Of a stretch of DNA of 64,000 nucleotides, positions 24,944 to 35,362 are shown in pieces. This DNA comes from an uncultured Paracoccaceae bacterium. Its GTDB lineage: Bacteria > Pseudomonadota > Alphaproteobacteria > Rhodobacterales > Rhodobacteraceae. The notes beneath the pieces were generated by a model. It was not told the origin of the DNA. It did no database searches and worked only from the letters and a program-made list of their open reading frames with translations. A program made the translations under genes and the position numbers. The stretch's first letter is position 1. Every line of letters starts with the position of its first letter. The stretch spans positions 1-64,000 of the forward strand of contig CALDUK010000004.1 in assembly GCA_937924905.1 (NCBI GenBank), given 5' to 3'.

Positions 24944-26074
24944 ATGGTTCAACGGTTTCAATTCACCCTGAATGCCACAGACAGCACCGCGCGCGCCGGC
25001 GTCATCCAGACGCCGCGTGGCACTATCCGCACGCCTGCCTTTATGCCGGTCGGCACAGCAGCAACGGTAAAGGCGATGATGCCCGAAAGCGTCGCGGCAA
25101 CCGGGGCCGATATTCTGCTTGGCAACACCTATCACCTGATGCTTCGCCCAACGGCCGAGCGGATCGCGTCCCTTGGCGGGCTGCACCGCTTTATGAACTG
25201 GGACAAACCCATTCTTACCGACAGCGGCGGCTTTCAGGTGATGAGCCTTGCAGGCCTGCGCAAGCTGACAGAAGAAGGCGTGCGGTTTGCCAGCCATATT
25301 GATGGCTCAAAGCACATGCTGACGCCCGAACGTTCGATGGAAATCCAGAGGCTCTTGGGCTCTGACATCGTCATGTGCTTTGACGAATGCCCGGCCTTGC
25401 CCGCCGACCGCACGCGCATCGCAGACAGCATGCGTCTGTCGATGCGCTGGGCGGAAAGATCGCGTGACGCCTTTGGCGACCGTCCCGGCCACGCTTTGTT
25501 TGGCATCCAGCAAGGCGGTCTGGAACAAGACTTGCGGGGCGAAAGCGCCGAGGCGTTGCAGAAGATTGGCTTTGATGGCTATGCGGTCGGTGGCCTGGCG
25601 GTGGGCGAAGGGCAGGACGCGATGTTTGGCGTCCTCGATTACGCCCCGTCGATGTTCCCAGCCGACAAGCCGCGCTATCTGATGGGCGTCGGCAAACCCG
25701 ATGACATCGTCGGCGCCGTCAAACGCGGCATTGATATGATGGATTGTGTCTTGCCATCGCGTTCAGGACGCACAGGGCAGGCGTTCACCCGACGCGGTGT
25801 GGTTAACATCAAAAACGCCCGCCACGCCAATGACAAACGTCCCCTGGACAGCACATGTACCTGTCCGGCCTGTGCGGGCTACAGCCGCGCGTATCTGCAC
25901 CACGTCTTCCGCGCGGGCGAGATGATCTCGGGCATGCTGCTGACCTGGCACAATCTGCATTACTTTCAGGAACTGATGCAGACCATGCGTGACGCCATCG
26001 CAGCAGGCGCCTTTGACGCATTCGAAGCCGAATTTCATGCACAACGATCAGATGGGGATATTCCGCCGCTCTGA
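24944..26074 (+). CDS. tgt: Queuine tRNA-ribosyltransferase
   Basis: Protein of 376 residues. It exchanges guanine 34 for preQ1 in tRNAs for Asp, Asn, His and Tyr. Landmarks: [28 protein letters not shown] (active-site Asp), and the zinc site [14 protein letters not shown] near the C-terminus. The start ATG at 24944 fits the family N-terminus ([15 protein letters not shown]). Confidence 0.97.
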   Translation: MVQRFQFTLNATDSTARAGVIQTPRGTIRTPAFMPVGTAATVKAMMPESVAATGADILLGNTYHLMLRPTAERIASLGGLHRFMNWDKPILTDSGGFQVMSLAGLRKLTEEGVRFASHIDGSKHMLTPERSMEIQRLLGSDIVMCFDECPALPADRTRIADSMRLSMRWAERSRDAFGDRPGHALFGIQQGGLEQDLRGESAEALQKIGFDGYAVGGLAVGEGQDAMFGVLDYAPSMFPADKPRYLMGVGKPDDIVGAVKRGIDMMDCVLPSRSGRTGQAFTRRGVVNIKNARHANDKRPLDSTCTCPACAGYSRAYLHHVFRAGEMISGMLLTWHNLHYFQELMQTMRDAIAAGAFDAFEAEFHAQRSDGDIPPL

Positions 26075-26164
26075 CCACGTAGGGCAAGGCGCGGGCACAG
26101 CCACCTGTCCCTTCCGTCCGCCGTTTGCTAGGCTTTCCCAAATGCTGGCCAGACGAGGATGCCC

Positions 26165-27046
26165 ATGAAAGTCACGCTTCTTGGAACCGGGTCACCTGTG
26201 CCGATGCTCAACCGCGCCAGCTCGGGCTATCTGGTCGAGATTGGCGACGAAATGCTGGTCTTCGACCATGGCGGTGGCGCCCATGAAAATTTTCTGCGCG
26301 CCGGCAAACGCGCCGTTGATCTGAATACCGTTTTCTTTTCGCATCTTCACACAGACCATTGCCTTGATTTTCCACGTCTTGTGCACAGCCGCTGGGATCA
26401 GGGCGCAGGGCAAATCCCCGAGCTCAAGGTCTATGCGCCCGCCTATATGCAGCGCATGTCCGATCTGCTCTTTGGCGAAAACGGGGTGTATCACAACGAT
26501 CTCGACGGTCGCATGAACTCGGCCGGCAGCCAGACTGTGTACGTTAATCGGGGCGGTGTCCTGCCGCGCAAACGCCCAAGCCCAGACATCACCGCACTTT
26601 TTGACGGGCAGGTCATCGAAAGTGACAACTGGAAAGTCACGGTGCGCAAAGTGTTTCATCAGCCCGACCAGATCGAACCCTATGGGTTCCGACTTGAAAC
26701 CGACGAAGGCGTGCTGGTCTATTCCGGCGACACCGGCCCTTGCGCGGGTATCCTCGATCTCGCGCAAGACGCCGATATGCTGATCCATATGTGCTATTTC
26801 ATCTCGGGCACCTTCACCAAAGACAAGAAACAGACGTCATCGGGCCATATGGAAGCCGCGCGCACCGCGGCCGAGGCAAATGTGAAAACACTGGTCACCA
26901 CCCATTTTACCCCGCAAATGGACGCCCAGGGCATCCGCGAACGCTGCATTGTCGAAATGAGCGATGTTTACAAAGGCCGGATCATTTGGGGCGAAGACCT
27001 GATGGAAATTCCTCTGCGCCCCGACGCGTTGCCGCATATGGGATGA
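26165..27046 (+). CDS. Metallo-beta-lactamase-fold hydrolase
   Basis: Protein of 293 residues. The metal motif HLHTDHCLDFPRL gives the HxHxDH ligands, and SGDTGPCAG and TTHFTPQ provide the later Asp and His. The overall order resembles RNase Z or arylsulfatase-type members; the substrate is unknown. The ATG at 26165 is preferred since GAGG stands six bases before it, while an ATG at 26159 abuts that site. Convergent with mazG, separated by no intergenic space. Confidence 0.9.
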   Translation: MKVTLLGTGSPVPMLNRASSGYLVEIGDEMLVFDHGGGAHENFLRAGKRAVDLNTVFFSHLHTDHCLDFPRLVHSRWDQGAGQIPELKVYAPAYMQRMSDLLFGENGVYHNDLDGRMNSAGSQTVYVNRGGVLPRKRPSPDITALFDGQVIESDNWKVTVRKVFHQPDQIEPYGFRLETDEGVLVYSGDTGPCAGILDLAQDADMLIHMCYFISGTFTKDKKQTSSGHMEAARTAAEANVKTLVTTHFTPQMDAQGIRERCIVEMSDVYKGRIIWGEDLMEIPLRPDALPHMG

Positions 27047-27850
27047 TCAGCCGGTTTTGACTTTTGCGTCATTCCAAAGCGCATCCATTTCATCCAGCGT
27101 CGCTTCGTTGGGGGTGCGACCCTTCAGGGCCAGCGCATCCTCAACAGCGGCGAACCGGCTTTCGACCTTGGCATTGGTGCGCCGCAACGCGGCTTCGGGG
27201 TCAATCCCCCAGTGGCGTGCCAGATTGACAAGCACAAAAAGAACATCGCCAAATTCGTCTTCCAATGCATCGGCCGAGATATCTTTGGCCGCATCCAATT
27301 CGCCCAGTTCTTCCACCAGCTTGTCCAGAACCGGCCCGGTTTCGCCCCAGTCAAACCCGACGCGCGCCAGACGTTTCTGCAATTTCAACGCCCGCAAAAG
27401 CGCAGGCAACCCCTGCGCCACACCGTCCAAGACGCGCAGTTCACCGCGCTTTTCCCGCTCGGCCGCCTTTGCGACCTCCCAGTCGCGGGTTTGCTGATCC
27501 GCGCTTTTCTGATTGCTTTCGTCGCCAAAAACATGCGGATGGCGGTCGATCATCTTTGCGGTCACATGGCGCGCCACATCTTCGGTGCTGAAATGCCCGG
27601 CCTCGTCCGCCATCTGGCCGTGATAAATCACCTGCAACAGCAAATCGCCCAATTCGCCCTGCAACTCGTCCCAGGATTTGCGCTCGATGGCATCGGCCAC
27701 CTCATAGGCTTCCTCGATCGTATACGGCACGATGCTGGCAAAGGTCTGTTCGATGTCCCACGGACACCCGCCCACCGGGTCGCGCAACCGCCGCATCAGT
27801 TCCAACAGACGCGGCCAGCCTTCTGGCACATCATAGATCGGGTCGGGCAT
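27047..27850 (-). CDS. mazG: Nucleoside triphosphate pyrophosphohydrolase
   Basis: Protein of 267 residues. It hydrolyses NTPs and dNTPs to monophosphates and pyrophosphate, cleansing damaged nucleotides. Two MazG domains are visible: [38 protein letters not shown] (EExxE...ExxD metal sites) and a second copy, [14 protein letters not shown]...[15 protein letters not shown]. The ATG at 27850 excludes a 35-residue leader with no family similarity. Divergent from agmatinase with 78 bases between the starts. Confidence 0.95.
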   Translation of the reverse strand: [267 protein letters not shown]

Positions 27851-27928
27851 CACAAGCGCTCCTTGGCAGGGCAGGCAGACCCGTTTAGGTTCCACGACCG
27901 ACACGACTTGTCCACTGGAAGGAAGCCC

Positions 27929-28882
27929 ATGGCACTGGAAGACGCAAAAAACCAAGTGGACCGCGCGCTGGGCGGCCCTGCCACAGGGCTGGCCTATGAA
28001 AACGTCTTTGCAGGCGTACCGTCGTTTTTGCGCCGGCGGCTGACCAAGGACGTGTCAGACTTCGATCTTGCCGTCACCGGCATTCCCTTCGATCAGGCTG
28101 TGACCCACCGGCCCGGCGCGCGCTTTGGTCCGCGTGCCATCCGCGAGGCGTCGACGCTTATGGCAGGCGACGCACCTTATGGCTGGGGCTACAGCCCGCT
28201 GGACAGGTTCAAAATCGCAGACGCCGGTGACATGGCGTTTGACTATGCCGATACCGCCAGCGTCCCGGGCCGGATCGAAGCGCATATCACGCAGATACTC
28301 GACCAGAACGCAGCCTGCCTGACTTTGGGCGGTGACCATTCTCTGACACTTCCTGTTCTGCGCGCGCATGTCGCCAAACACGGGCCTGTCGCCCTTCTGC
28401 AATTTGATGCCCATCCCGACACCTGGGCTGATGATGATCCGAACCGGGTCGATCACGGCACGTTTGTCTACAAAGCGCTGAACGAAGGTCTGATCGACGC
28501 CGACCGCTCGGTCCAGATTGGCACCCGTGTTGCCGTCGAAGGCGAAGAAAAACCGCCCATCCGGCGCTTTGATGCCCGCGCGGTCCACACCGGTGACATC
28601 CTGCCTCGGGTGACAGATATTCTGAAAGACGCCCCGGTATATCTAAGCTTCGACATTGATGCGCTGGACCCTGCCTTTGCGCCGGGCACCGGTACCCCGG
28701 TTTGGGGCGGTCTGAATTCGGCGCAAACAGGTCTGCTGTTGCGGGGGCTTGCTGGCATCAATCTGATAGGCGCCGACGTGGTCGAAGTGGCGCCGCCCTA
28801 TGATCACGCCCAAATCACCGCGCTGGCGGCTGCGCATGTGGCCTATGATCTGGTCGCCCTTTGGGGGTGGAACCGCCGGTAA
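27929..28882 (+). CDS. speB: Agmatinase-family ureohydrolase
   Basis: Protein of 317 residues. The manganese ligands are in GGDHSLTLP, FDAHPDTW and SFDIDALDPAFAPGTGTP. It hydrolyses agmatine to putrescine and urea, or a related guanidino compound such as guanidinobutyrate; substrate choice within this family cannot be settled by eye. GGAAGG lies just upstream of the ATG at 27929. No polyamine or urease genes are nearby. Confidence 0.9.
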   Translation: MALEDAKNQVDRALGGPATGLAYENVFAGVPSFLRRRLTKDVSDFDLAVTGIPFDQAVTHRPGARFGPRAIREASTLMAGDAPYGWGYSPLDRFKIADAGDMAFDYADTASVPGRIEAHITQILDQNAACLTLGGDHSLTLPVLRAHVAKHGPVALLQFDAHPDTWADDDPNRVDHGTFVYKALNEGLIDADRSVQIGTRVAVEGEEKPPIRRFDARAVHTGDILPRVTDILKDAPVYLSFDIDALDPAFAPGTGTPVWGGLNSAQTGLLLRGLAGINLIGADVVEVAPPYDHAQITALAAAHVAYDLVALWGWNRR

Positions 28883-28924
28883 ATTGTTTACGGTTGATAG
28901 GTGAATTTGGTATACAAGCGGCAT

Positions 28925-29371
28925 ATGAACACCGCTTTGTCCTTTCTGCTTCTCGTCGCGATTTTCCTGATTGCGCTTCGGTTTTTCCCGGTTGACACGC
29001 TCGACTACCATGTCGATCCGGCTGACCCGGAACCACGCCGATCCGAAGTGCGCCTGATCGGTCTTGATGCACCGCGTTTTGCCACCACGGCGGATGAACT
29101 GTTGGAAACGGTTGTCCGCATCGCGCGATCCGAATTTGGCACACGGCTTGTGGAAGGCAGCGTTGACGAAGGGCTGGTTACTTTTGTGTCACGCTCGCGG
29201 GTCTTTGGGTTCCGCGATTTCACAACGATCAAAGCCGTTGACGAAGTGGCAGGCGCAAAACTGGCAGTTTGGGCAAGGCCGCGTGGCAATGTCTATGACT
29301 GGGGCGTGAATACGAAACGCCTAGACCGGTGGTTGCGCAAGCTGGAACAGACGTTCGACCGGGTCGAGTGA
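28925..29371 (+). CDS. DUF1499 membrane-anchored protein
   Basis: Protein of 148 residues. An N-terminal hydrophobic helix (NTALSFLLLVAIFLIALRFFPVD) is followed by a DUF1499 domain with DAPRFATTADELLETVVRIA, FVSRSRVFGFRDFTTIKAV and DWGVNTKRLDRWLRKLEQ. No enzyme activity is known for the family. The 3' end overlaps the convergent small Cys-rich gene by about 50 bases. Confidence 0.85.
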   Translation: MNTALSFLLLVAIFLIALRFFPVDTLDYHVDPADPEPRRSEVRLIGLDAPRFATTADELLETVVRIARSEFGTRLVEGSVDEGLVTFVSRSRVFGFRDFTTIKAVDEVAGAKLAVWARPRGNVYDWGVNTKRLDRWLRKLEQTFDRVE

Positions 29372-29608
29372 TCGTTCCGATGACAGGCATCCGCTGCCAG
29401 TATCCCGCCAGATCGGCACATTCAGCGACATATCGCATTGCGCCATGAATGCGCGCCCATCCACCACCAGACAAATGGATTCGCCCAATTCAACGCGCAA
29501 TCCCTGGGTGTCGGTGCAATAGCAATCCACCGTCTTTCCGGACTGGCCGGTGACATCTGCAAGCGCGGGCGTGCCGCACAACAAACCTATCAAAACCGTG
29601 CGAAACAT
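29321..29608 (-). CDS. Small secreted cysteine-rich protein
   Basis: Protein of 95 residues. The start at 29608 gives a clean Sec signal (MFRTVLIGLLCGTPALA). The mature part has five Cys (CYC, SICL, QCD, GCL), suggesting disulfides in the periplasm. I do not recognise a named family, though similar short Cys-rich periplasmic proteins are common in Rhodobacterales. It overlaps the DUF1499 gene at its 3' end and is divergent from prfA with about 79 bases between starts. Confidence 0.6.
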   Translation of the reverse strand: MFRTVLIGLLCGTPALADVTGQSGKTVDCYCTDTQGLRVELGESICLVVDGRAFMAQCDMSLNVPIWRDTGSGCLSSERSLDPVERLFQLAQPPV

Positions 29609-29687
29609 AGGCACGGCATAGCACAAACACCCCCATTGCGCAAAGCCCGGGGATTGACGGGCCACAGGCTTTGGGCGAGACGAAGGC

Positions 29688-30743
29688 ATGGTCCCGCTCG
29701 ATACACTCAACCAAATCCGCGAACGCTTTCAGTTTCTCGAAGCCAAAATGGCCGGACAGGCCGAGCCACATGAAATCGCAGAACTGGCCCGGGAATACGC
29801 TGAACTGAAACCTGTGGTGGGTGAAATTGACGCCTATGTCACCATGCTGGACGCCCGCGCACAGGCCGAAGCCATGCTGGACGATCCCGAAATGAAAGAC
29901 CTGGCCGACGAAGAACTCGCCGGTCTGAAAGACACCATCCCACAGGCCGAACACGCCCTGAAACTTGCGCTTTTGCCAAAAGACGCCGCAGACGCCAAAC
30001 CGGCCATAATTGAAATTCGCCCCGGCACCGGTGGCGAAGAAGCGGCCTTGTTCGCGGGCAATCTTTTGCGGATGTATCAACGCTACAGCGAAACGAAGGG
30101 CTGGAAATTTTCGATCATCGAAATGGCCGAAACCGAACTGGGCGGCATCAAGGAAGTCGTTGCCAATATCGCGGGCGAGGGCGTCTTTGCCCGCCTCAAG
30201 TTTGAAAGCGGCGTTCACCGGGTTCAGCGCGTGCCGGAAACGGAAAGCGGCGGGCGTATCCACACCTCGGCCGCAACGGTCGCCGTTCTTCCCGAAGCTG
30301 AAGATGTTGATATCGACATCCCCGCCACCGACATTCGCATAGACACCATGCGCGCCAGCGGCGCAGGCGGTCAGCATGTCAACACCACCGATTCCGCGGT
30401 GCGCATAACGCATATCCCGTCCGGCATCGTCGTCACCAGTTCGGAAAAATCCCAACACCAGAACCGCGCCATCGCAATGGCACATCTTCGCGCCAAGCTC
30501 TTTGATCTGGAACGTCAACGCGCCGCAGACGAACGCGCCGCCGACCGCAAGGCACAGATCGGCTCGGGCGACCGGTCGGAACGCATCCGCACGTATAACT
30601 TCCCGCAAGGCCGGATGACCGACCACCGGATTGGCCTTACGTTGTACAAGCTGAACGAAGTGGTCGCGGGCGATCTTGACGAAACCATTGACGCTCTTAC
30701 AGCCGCCGATCAAGCCGAACGTCTGGCCGAGCAAGGGCTATGA
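29688..30743 (+). CDS. prfA: Peptide chain release factor 1
   Basis: Protein of 351 residues. It recognises UAA and UAG and triggers peptide release. The anticodon-like PxT reads PET in [13 protein letters not shown], and the catalytic GGQ is in [18 protein letters not shown]. The C-terminal [18 protein letters not shown] is conserved. Its stop overlaps the start of prmC, the enzyme that methylates the GGQ glutamine. Confidence 0.97.
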   Translation: MVPLDTLNQIRERFQFLEAKMAGQAEPHEIAELAREYAELKPVVGEIDAYVTMLDARAQAEAMLDDPEMKDLADEELAGLKDTIPQAEHALKLALLPKDAADAKPAIIEIRPGTGGEEAALFAGNLLRMYQRYSETKGWKFSIIEMAETELGGIKEVVANIAGEGVFARLKFESGVHRVQRVPETESGGRIHTSAATVAVLPEAEDVDIDIPATDIRIDTMRASGAGGQHVNTTDSAVRITHIPSGIVVTSSEKSQHQNRAIAMAHLRAKLFDLERQRAADERAADRKAQIGSGDRSERIRTYNFPQGRMTDHRIGLTLYKLNEVVAGDLDETIDALTAADQAERLAEQGL

Positions 30744-31543
30744 CCGTGCGTCCTGACGACAGCGGCGCGGCCATGACCTTGCACAACGCAATTCAACGCC
30801 TCGAAAAAGCTGGTGTGCCGGACCCGGCAGGCGACGCACGGCGCCTTCAACGCGCTTGTCCAGATGCAGCCGCCTATCAACACGCCATCGCAGACCGCGC
30901 GCAACGCAAGCCAGTCTCCCACATCCTTGGCACGCGCGCATTCTGGAAGCATGACTTTAAAGTCACGCCGGATGTGCTTGATCCCAGGCCAGAAACCGAA
31001 ACACTGGTCGAACTGGCGCTCAGCGAAACTTTCACCAAACTGCTTGATCTGGGCACGGGCAGCGGATGCATCGTAATCTCGCTTCTGGCCGAAATGCCAC
31101 AGGCCAAAGCGGTGGGCACCGACAATTCGGAACAAGCGGTTTTGGTCGCAGGCGAAAACGCGGTTATGGCTGGCGTGGCCGACCGGCTGATCCTGCCGCT
31201 GTCGGACTGGTTCGATGACATCGGCGGGCAATTTGACTTGATCGTGTCGAACCCTCCCTATATCGCCGCCCACGAAATGGCAGGCCTTGCCCCCGAAGTG
31301 CGGGATCACGAACCTCAAACCGCTTTGACCGACCGGGCCGATGGCCTGACCGCATATCGGACCATCGCGCGCGACGCGCCCGGCCACCTGACACCCGGCG
31401 GCCGTCTTTTGGTGGAGATAGGCCCAACTCAGGGCCAAATCGTTGCGCAACTCTTTCGGGATGCGGGGCTGAAAGATGTCTGCATTCATCCCGACCTCGA
31501 TGGTCGGGACCGTGTGGTCGCGGCCCGTATGCCGGGTGGCTGA
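30740..31543 (+). CDS. prmC: Release factor glutamine methyltransferase
   Basis: Protein of 267 residues. SAM-binding motif [13 protein letters not shown] and the catalytic NPPY in [11 protein letters not shown] are intact. It methylates the GGQ glutamine of release factors. Translationally coupled to prfA by a four-base overlap. Confidence 0.96.
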   Translation: MTVRPDDSGAAMTLHNAIQRLEKAGVPDPAGDARRLQRACPDAAAYQHAIADRAQRKPVSHILGTRAFWKHDFKVTPDVLDPRPETETLVELALSETFTKLLDLGTGSGCIVISLLAEMPQAKAVGTDNSEQAVLVAGENAVMAGVADRLILPLSDWFDDIGGQFDLIVSNPPYIAAHEMAGLAPEVRDHEPQTALTDRADGLTAYRTIARDAPGHLTPGGRLLVEIGPTQGQIVAQLFRDAGLKDVCIHPDLDGRDRVVAARMPGG

Positions 31544-31765
31544 CCACACAATTTTCACGCCAAGCCGCCAATTTGACGCTGAAATCGCGGCAAAAAACTC
31601 TTGGCAAGGCGCAAAACACTCAGTACACCCTGTCTTGCGTCCGGCGGCGCTTATGCTCGCTCCCCCGGAAAACGCCAATCCTTGCACGGACAGATTGCCT
31701 TCAGATACAGGCAGCGAATTGGGACTTGTCCGCGCTCACCAGACCAAAGGCTGGACCAAATTAAC

Positions 31766-32332
31766 ATGAGATCTTCCAAGTCACGATCGCGGTCGAAGAA
31801 CAACCGCAACCGCTCGGTGGGCAATGTCGTCAACCGTGTGTTCGACAGTTCCGGCCCCGAAGGCAAAGTGCGCGGTACGCCGCAGCAGATCATCGACAAA
31901 TACAACCAGCTTGCCCGCGACGCGCAATTGTCGAACGACCGTGTAGCAACGGAAAACTTCCAACAGCACGCGGAACATTACCTGCGAATGCTGGCCGAAG
32001 CGATGCGCGAACAGGCCGAACGCCAGGCGCAGCAACAACAGCAGCAACAAGACCGGCAACAGCGGAACAACAACCAGCAGGGTGAAAACCGTCAGGGTGG
32101 CAACGAAGGCGGCAACCGCAACGCGCCTACCGATCCGTCCGATAGCGATCAGCCCGATACACGCGCCGAAAAACCCGCCAATGACGTGATCGACGCCGAC
32201 ACACCGCAGCCCGAAAGTGATTTGGTGGAAACACCGGAAAACAAAGCGCCGAAACAGCGTCGCCCTCGCCGGAAACCCCAGGCGGACACACCCGAGGTTA
32301 GCGAACAACCAACGCCAGACGCGGCCGAGTAA
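31766..32332 (+). CDS. DUF4167 protein
   Basis: Protein of 188 residues. The N-terminal half is the DUF4167 domain: a basic start (MRSSKSRSRSKNNRNRS), then NRVFDSSGPEGKVRGTP and EHYLRMLAEAMREQAERQ. The rest is a disordered, Gln/Asn-, Glu- and Pro-rich tail (QQQQQQQD, then acidic repeats). The basic head resembles RNA- or ribosome-binding proteins, but no role is established. The 222 bases between prmC and this gene hold no recognisable gene; the last part probably carries its promoter. Confidence 0.85.
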   Translation: MRSSKSRSRSKNNRNRSVGNVVNRVFDSSGPEGKVRGTPQQIIDKYNQLARDAQLSNDRVATENFQQHAEHYLRMLAEAMREQAERQAQQQQQQQDRQQRNNNQQGENRQGGNEGGNRNAPTDPSDSDQPDTRAEKPANDVIDADTPQPESDLVETPENKAPKQRRPRRKPQADTPEVSEQPTPDAAE

Positions 32333-32334
32333 TT

Positions 32335-33162
32335 TTAGGCCAGCGACCGCGCCAAGGCGCAAAACTGTTCCAGACAGACCGTTTCTGCCCGCGCCGTCGG
32401 ATCAATGCCGGCGGCCTGTAAATGGTCTTCGATGCCTGGATACCGCTTCAGACTTGATCGCAGCATCTTGCGACGTTGCTGAAAGGCATGCGCGACCACC
32501 TCGCGCAACACGCGCGCATCCGCCGGAAAGCGCGCATCTGGCATCGCCTGCAAATGCACAACGGCCGATCGCACTTTGGGCGGCGGCGTAAAGGCCTGCG
32601 GGGGCAGGTCCATCACAATCGACGCGGTGCAGCGCCACTGCGACAGGATCGACAAACGCCCATAGGCTTTTGATCCGGGCGTGGCCACAATGCGTTCCGC
32701 CACTTCGCGTTGAAACATCAAGGTCAGGCTTTGCCAGAACGGCGGCCACTCGGGCACATCCAGCCAATCGGTCAACAGCGCGGTGCCAACGTTATAAGGC
32801 AGGTTCGCTGCAATCCGGATGGGCGGCGTCAAATGCGCCAGCGGGTCCACCTCCAGCGCATCGCCTTCGATCACGTTCAGACGGCCGGGGTAAGCATCGG
32901 CAATCTGGTGCAGCGCGGGGATACAGCGCGCGTCTTTCTCAATGACCACAACCCGGCGCGCGCCCGAGGCCAACAGCCCGCGGGTCAATCCGCCGGGGCC
33001 CGGACCGATTTCCAACACATCGCAGGCGGTCAAATCGCCCGCGGCCCGCGCGATCTTGGCCGTCAGGTTCAAATCCAGAAGAAAGTTCTGCCCCAGGGAT
33101 TTCCGTGCCCGCAAATCATGGGTCGCGATGACCTCGCGCAGCGGGGGCAACTGGTCGATCAC
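32335..33162 (-). CDS. rsmA: 16S rRNA (adenine1518/1519-N6)-dimethyltransferase
   Basis: Protein of 275 residues. SAM motif [14 protein letters not shown] and the catalytic [11 protein letters not shown] are present; the N-terminus [12 protein letters not shown] is diagnostic. It dimethylates two adenines in helix 45 of 16S rRNA. Last gene of the lptF-lptG-lptD-surA-pdxA-rsmA run, overlapping pdxA by four bases. Confidence 0.97.
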   Translation of the reverse strand: MIDQLPPLREVIATHDLRARKSLGQNFLLDLNLTAKIARAAGDLTACDVLEIGPGPGGLTRGLLASGARRVVVIEKDARCIPALHQIADAYPGRLNVIEGDALEVDPLAHLTPPIRIAANLPYNVGTALLTDWLDVPEWPPFWQSLTLMFQREVAERIVATPGSKAYGRLSILSQWRCTASIVMDLPPQAFTPPPKVRSAVVHLQAMPDARFPADARVLREVVAHAFQQRRKMLRSSLKRYPGIEDHLQAAGIDPTARAETVCLEQFCALARSLA

Positions 33163-34136
33163 GCAGCCCGGCCCGCTGCCATCGACGCCGCCAGCCGAAT
33201 GGCTTCGATCATCGAACTGGGTTTTGCCAAACCCTGACCCGCGATATCAAAAGCGGTCCCGTGATCGGGCGAGGTCCGCACAATCGGCAAGCCCAGCGTC
33301 ACATTCACGCCTGTATCAAAGGCCAGCGTCTTTGCCGGAACCAGCGCCTGATCGTGATACATACACACCGCCACATCATAGTTGGCGCGTGCGCCCGGGT
33401 GAAACATCGTGTCAGCGGGCAAGGGGTCGGTCACGTTTACACCGTCCGCCCGCAGGGCCGCGCAGGCCGGGCGAATCATTGCATCGTCTTCGCCCCCCAG
33501 CATCCCGCCTTCGCCCGCATGGGGGTTCAGACCCGCCACCGCAATGCGGGGCGCCTTGATCCCAAAGTCCCGCTCCATCGCGTGGTGGGTGACCCGCAAC
33601 GTGTCCACAATCAGGTCCTTGCTCAACGCCCCCGGCACTTCAGCCAGCGGGATATGAATGGTCACCGGCACCACCTTCAACGCGTCCGAAACAATCATCA
33701 TCACCGGATGCGCCGAACCGGTCAGATCGGCCAGAAACTCGGTATGGCCGGGAAAGGCAAAGCCCGCATGGTCGGCAAGCTCTTTCTTGGAAATCGGCGC
33801 TGTGGTCAAAGCCGCAGCTTGTTTGTCCTGCACCAGCGTGACGGCGCGCGCGATCACCTCGACGACCGCGCGGGCATTGTCAGGGGCCGGGTGACCGGGC
33901 CGCGCTTGGCGCGGAAAGGCATGCGGCAACATCGGCAAACCATCCTGCATCGCAACGCCCGCTTTAGCGGGGCATTCGATGATCACGGCTGCGGCGTCCT
34001 CGGGCAAATGTGCGGGATCACCGATCACAAAAAAAGGCACCTCATCCCGAAGCGCCTGCCAGGCGCCCAGTATAACGTCATATCCAATTCCCGATGGGTC
34101 GCCACAGGTGACGGCGACAGGTGCTGTGGTGCGCAT
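33159..34136 (-). CDS. pdxA: 4-hydroxythreonine-4-phosphate dehydrogenase
   Basis: Protein of 325 residues. It oxidises 4-hydroxythreonine 4-phosphate in pyridoxal phosphate synthesis. Seen: [13 protein letters not shown] at the N-terminus, [18 protein letters not shown] and the metal/His segments [12 protein letters not shown] and [12 protein letters not shown]. Normal length. The position between surA and rsmA is the classical arrangement in proteobacteria. Confidence 0.97.
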   Translation of the reverse strand: MRTTAPVAVTCGDPSGIGYDVILGAWQALRDEVPFFVIGDPAHLPEDAAAVIIECPAKAGVAMQDGLPMLPHAFPRQARPGHPAPDNARAVVEVIARAVTLVQDKQAAALTTAPISKKELADHAGFAFPGHTEFLADLTGSAHPVMMIVSDALKVVPVTIHIPLAEVPGALSKDLIVDTLRVTHHAMERDFGIKAPRIAVAGLNPHAGEGGMLGGEDDAMIRPACAALRADGVNVTDPLPADTMFHPGARANYDVAVCMYHDQALVPAKTLAFDTGVNVTLGLPIVRTSPDHGTAFDIAGQGLAKPSSMIEAIRLAASMAAGRAA

Positions 34137-34140
34137 GGGC

Positions 34141-35358
34141 TTAATTCGTCGTCAGATCGATCACGTCCGCTTCGGCGCGAAGCTGGCTCAGATAATGCGC
34201 CGCCGTTGTCCCAAGCCGCGCATTCAGCAAACGATTGCCAGCAATTTCCAGATCCGCTGTGCCGTCCAGGTTCGCCGTTCTCTGGCACAGCATCAGAACC
34301 GTCGCATTGCCGCTGCGTTCCAGCGCGGTCGAGGTTTCGTTTTCGTCCAAGCCTTCGACAGCGCGGCGGATATCGGCGGGCAAAGCCCCCGGCGTCGCGG
34401 TCTCGCGGATCAGCCGGTCCTCGGGCAACCCCTGGGCCACGCCATACAGATCATCACACGTGTCGATCCGCGCCGTCACCGCATTTGCCTCGGCCCGGCC
34501 ACCGCCCACGATAAACAGCGCATAGTCAATCAACAGGCTCTCGGGTGCCCCCGCCGCCACGCGTTCGATGTCGCGCAACAAAAAGACGCCAATCGCATTT
34601 TCCAACTCGACCGGTTGGGTGATCTGTCCGGGCGTCAGCCGCGTGATCACGCCGCGCACCCGGTCCGGCAAACGGTCCAGCACAACCCAATCCAGGGCAC
34701 CGCCGCGCGCCGCAGATGGCCCGATGGACACCCGCCGCGCGGCGGCTTCGAATGCGGCTTCATCGGTCAGGCGCGATATTTCGGCGGCGCGTGCGCGCGA
34801 GGCGCGGGCAGATTCAGGCGTATTCGCAGGCAGCAGAATTTCAGACACCAGAACACGCACGCCGCCTTCCGTGCCTGATTGCGCCAGCGACCGTGCCACC
34901 TGCTCGTCCGAAATCGTCGCGCGCGCACTGTCACCAAACCGGGCGCGTACCGTGTCGCGCCAGGACACGCCTGCGGTGAAAAAGTCGCGCACGGTTGCGG
35001 GGGAAATGCCGCGTGATTGCGTGATCGTCAGAAACTGCTCTGCCGTCAAATCGGCCCGGGCCGCAAATTCGGCGATGCCCGCCTCAATCGCCTCCGGCGT
35101 CACCTCGATGCCCTCATCGCGGGCAGCAGCCAATTGCAAGGTCTCGTTGATCAACTGCTCGCGTGCCAGGGCGCGCGTGTCGCCCGGTGCGCCCAGAAGG
35201 CTCAGAAACTGTGCGCGCTGATCAATCTGATAGCGCGTCACAATATCGGTGCCGACCTGCAATTCAGGGCTGAACTGGCCCTGCGCCCCGGCGGGGCCGG
35301 ACAAGGCCACCAACATTGAAAGCACACACAAGCCCAGAAATTCGCCAAACCGTTTCAA
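34141..35358 (-). CDS. surA: SurA-like periplasmic peptidyl-prolyl isomerase
   Basis: Protein of 405 residues. A Sec signal peptide ends at AGAQG. Residues about 40-150 are the SurA N-terminal chaperone region (QLINETLQLAAARDEGIEVTPEAI). A parvulin-type rotamase domain follows (about 165-270, with VSEILLP, ARGGALDWVVLDRLP and PGQITQPVELENAIGVFLL). It helps fold outer membrane proteins such as LptD, encoded four bases upstream. One parvulin domain is clear; a second is not. Confidence 0.92.
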   Translation of the reverse strand: MKRFGEFLGLCVLSMLVALSGPAGAQGQFSPELQVGTDIVTRYQIDQRAQFLSLLGAPGDTRALAREQLINETLQLAAARDEGIEVTPEAIEAGIAEFAARADLTAEQFLTITQSRGISPATVRDFFTAGVSWRDTVRARFGDSARATISDEQVARSLAQSGTEGGVRVLVSEILLPANTPESARASRARAAEISRLTDEAAFEAAARRVSIGPSAARGGALDWVVLDRLPDRVRGVITRLTPGQITQPVELENAIGVFLLRDIERVAAGAPESLLIDYALFIVGGGRAEANAVTARIDTCDDLYGVAQGLPEDRLIRETATPGALPADIRRAVEGLDENETSTALERSGNATVLMLCQRTANLDGTADLEIAGNRLLNARLGTTAAHYLSQLRAEADVIDLTTN

Positions 35359-35362
35359 CGTT

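Noticed and set aside
31544-31765. Possible small RNA between prmC and DUF4167
   Set aside because: No strong terminator or clear promoter pair is visible in these 222 bases, so there is no positive support.
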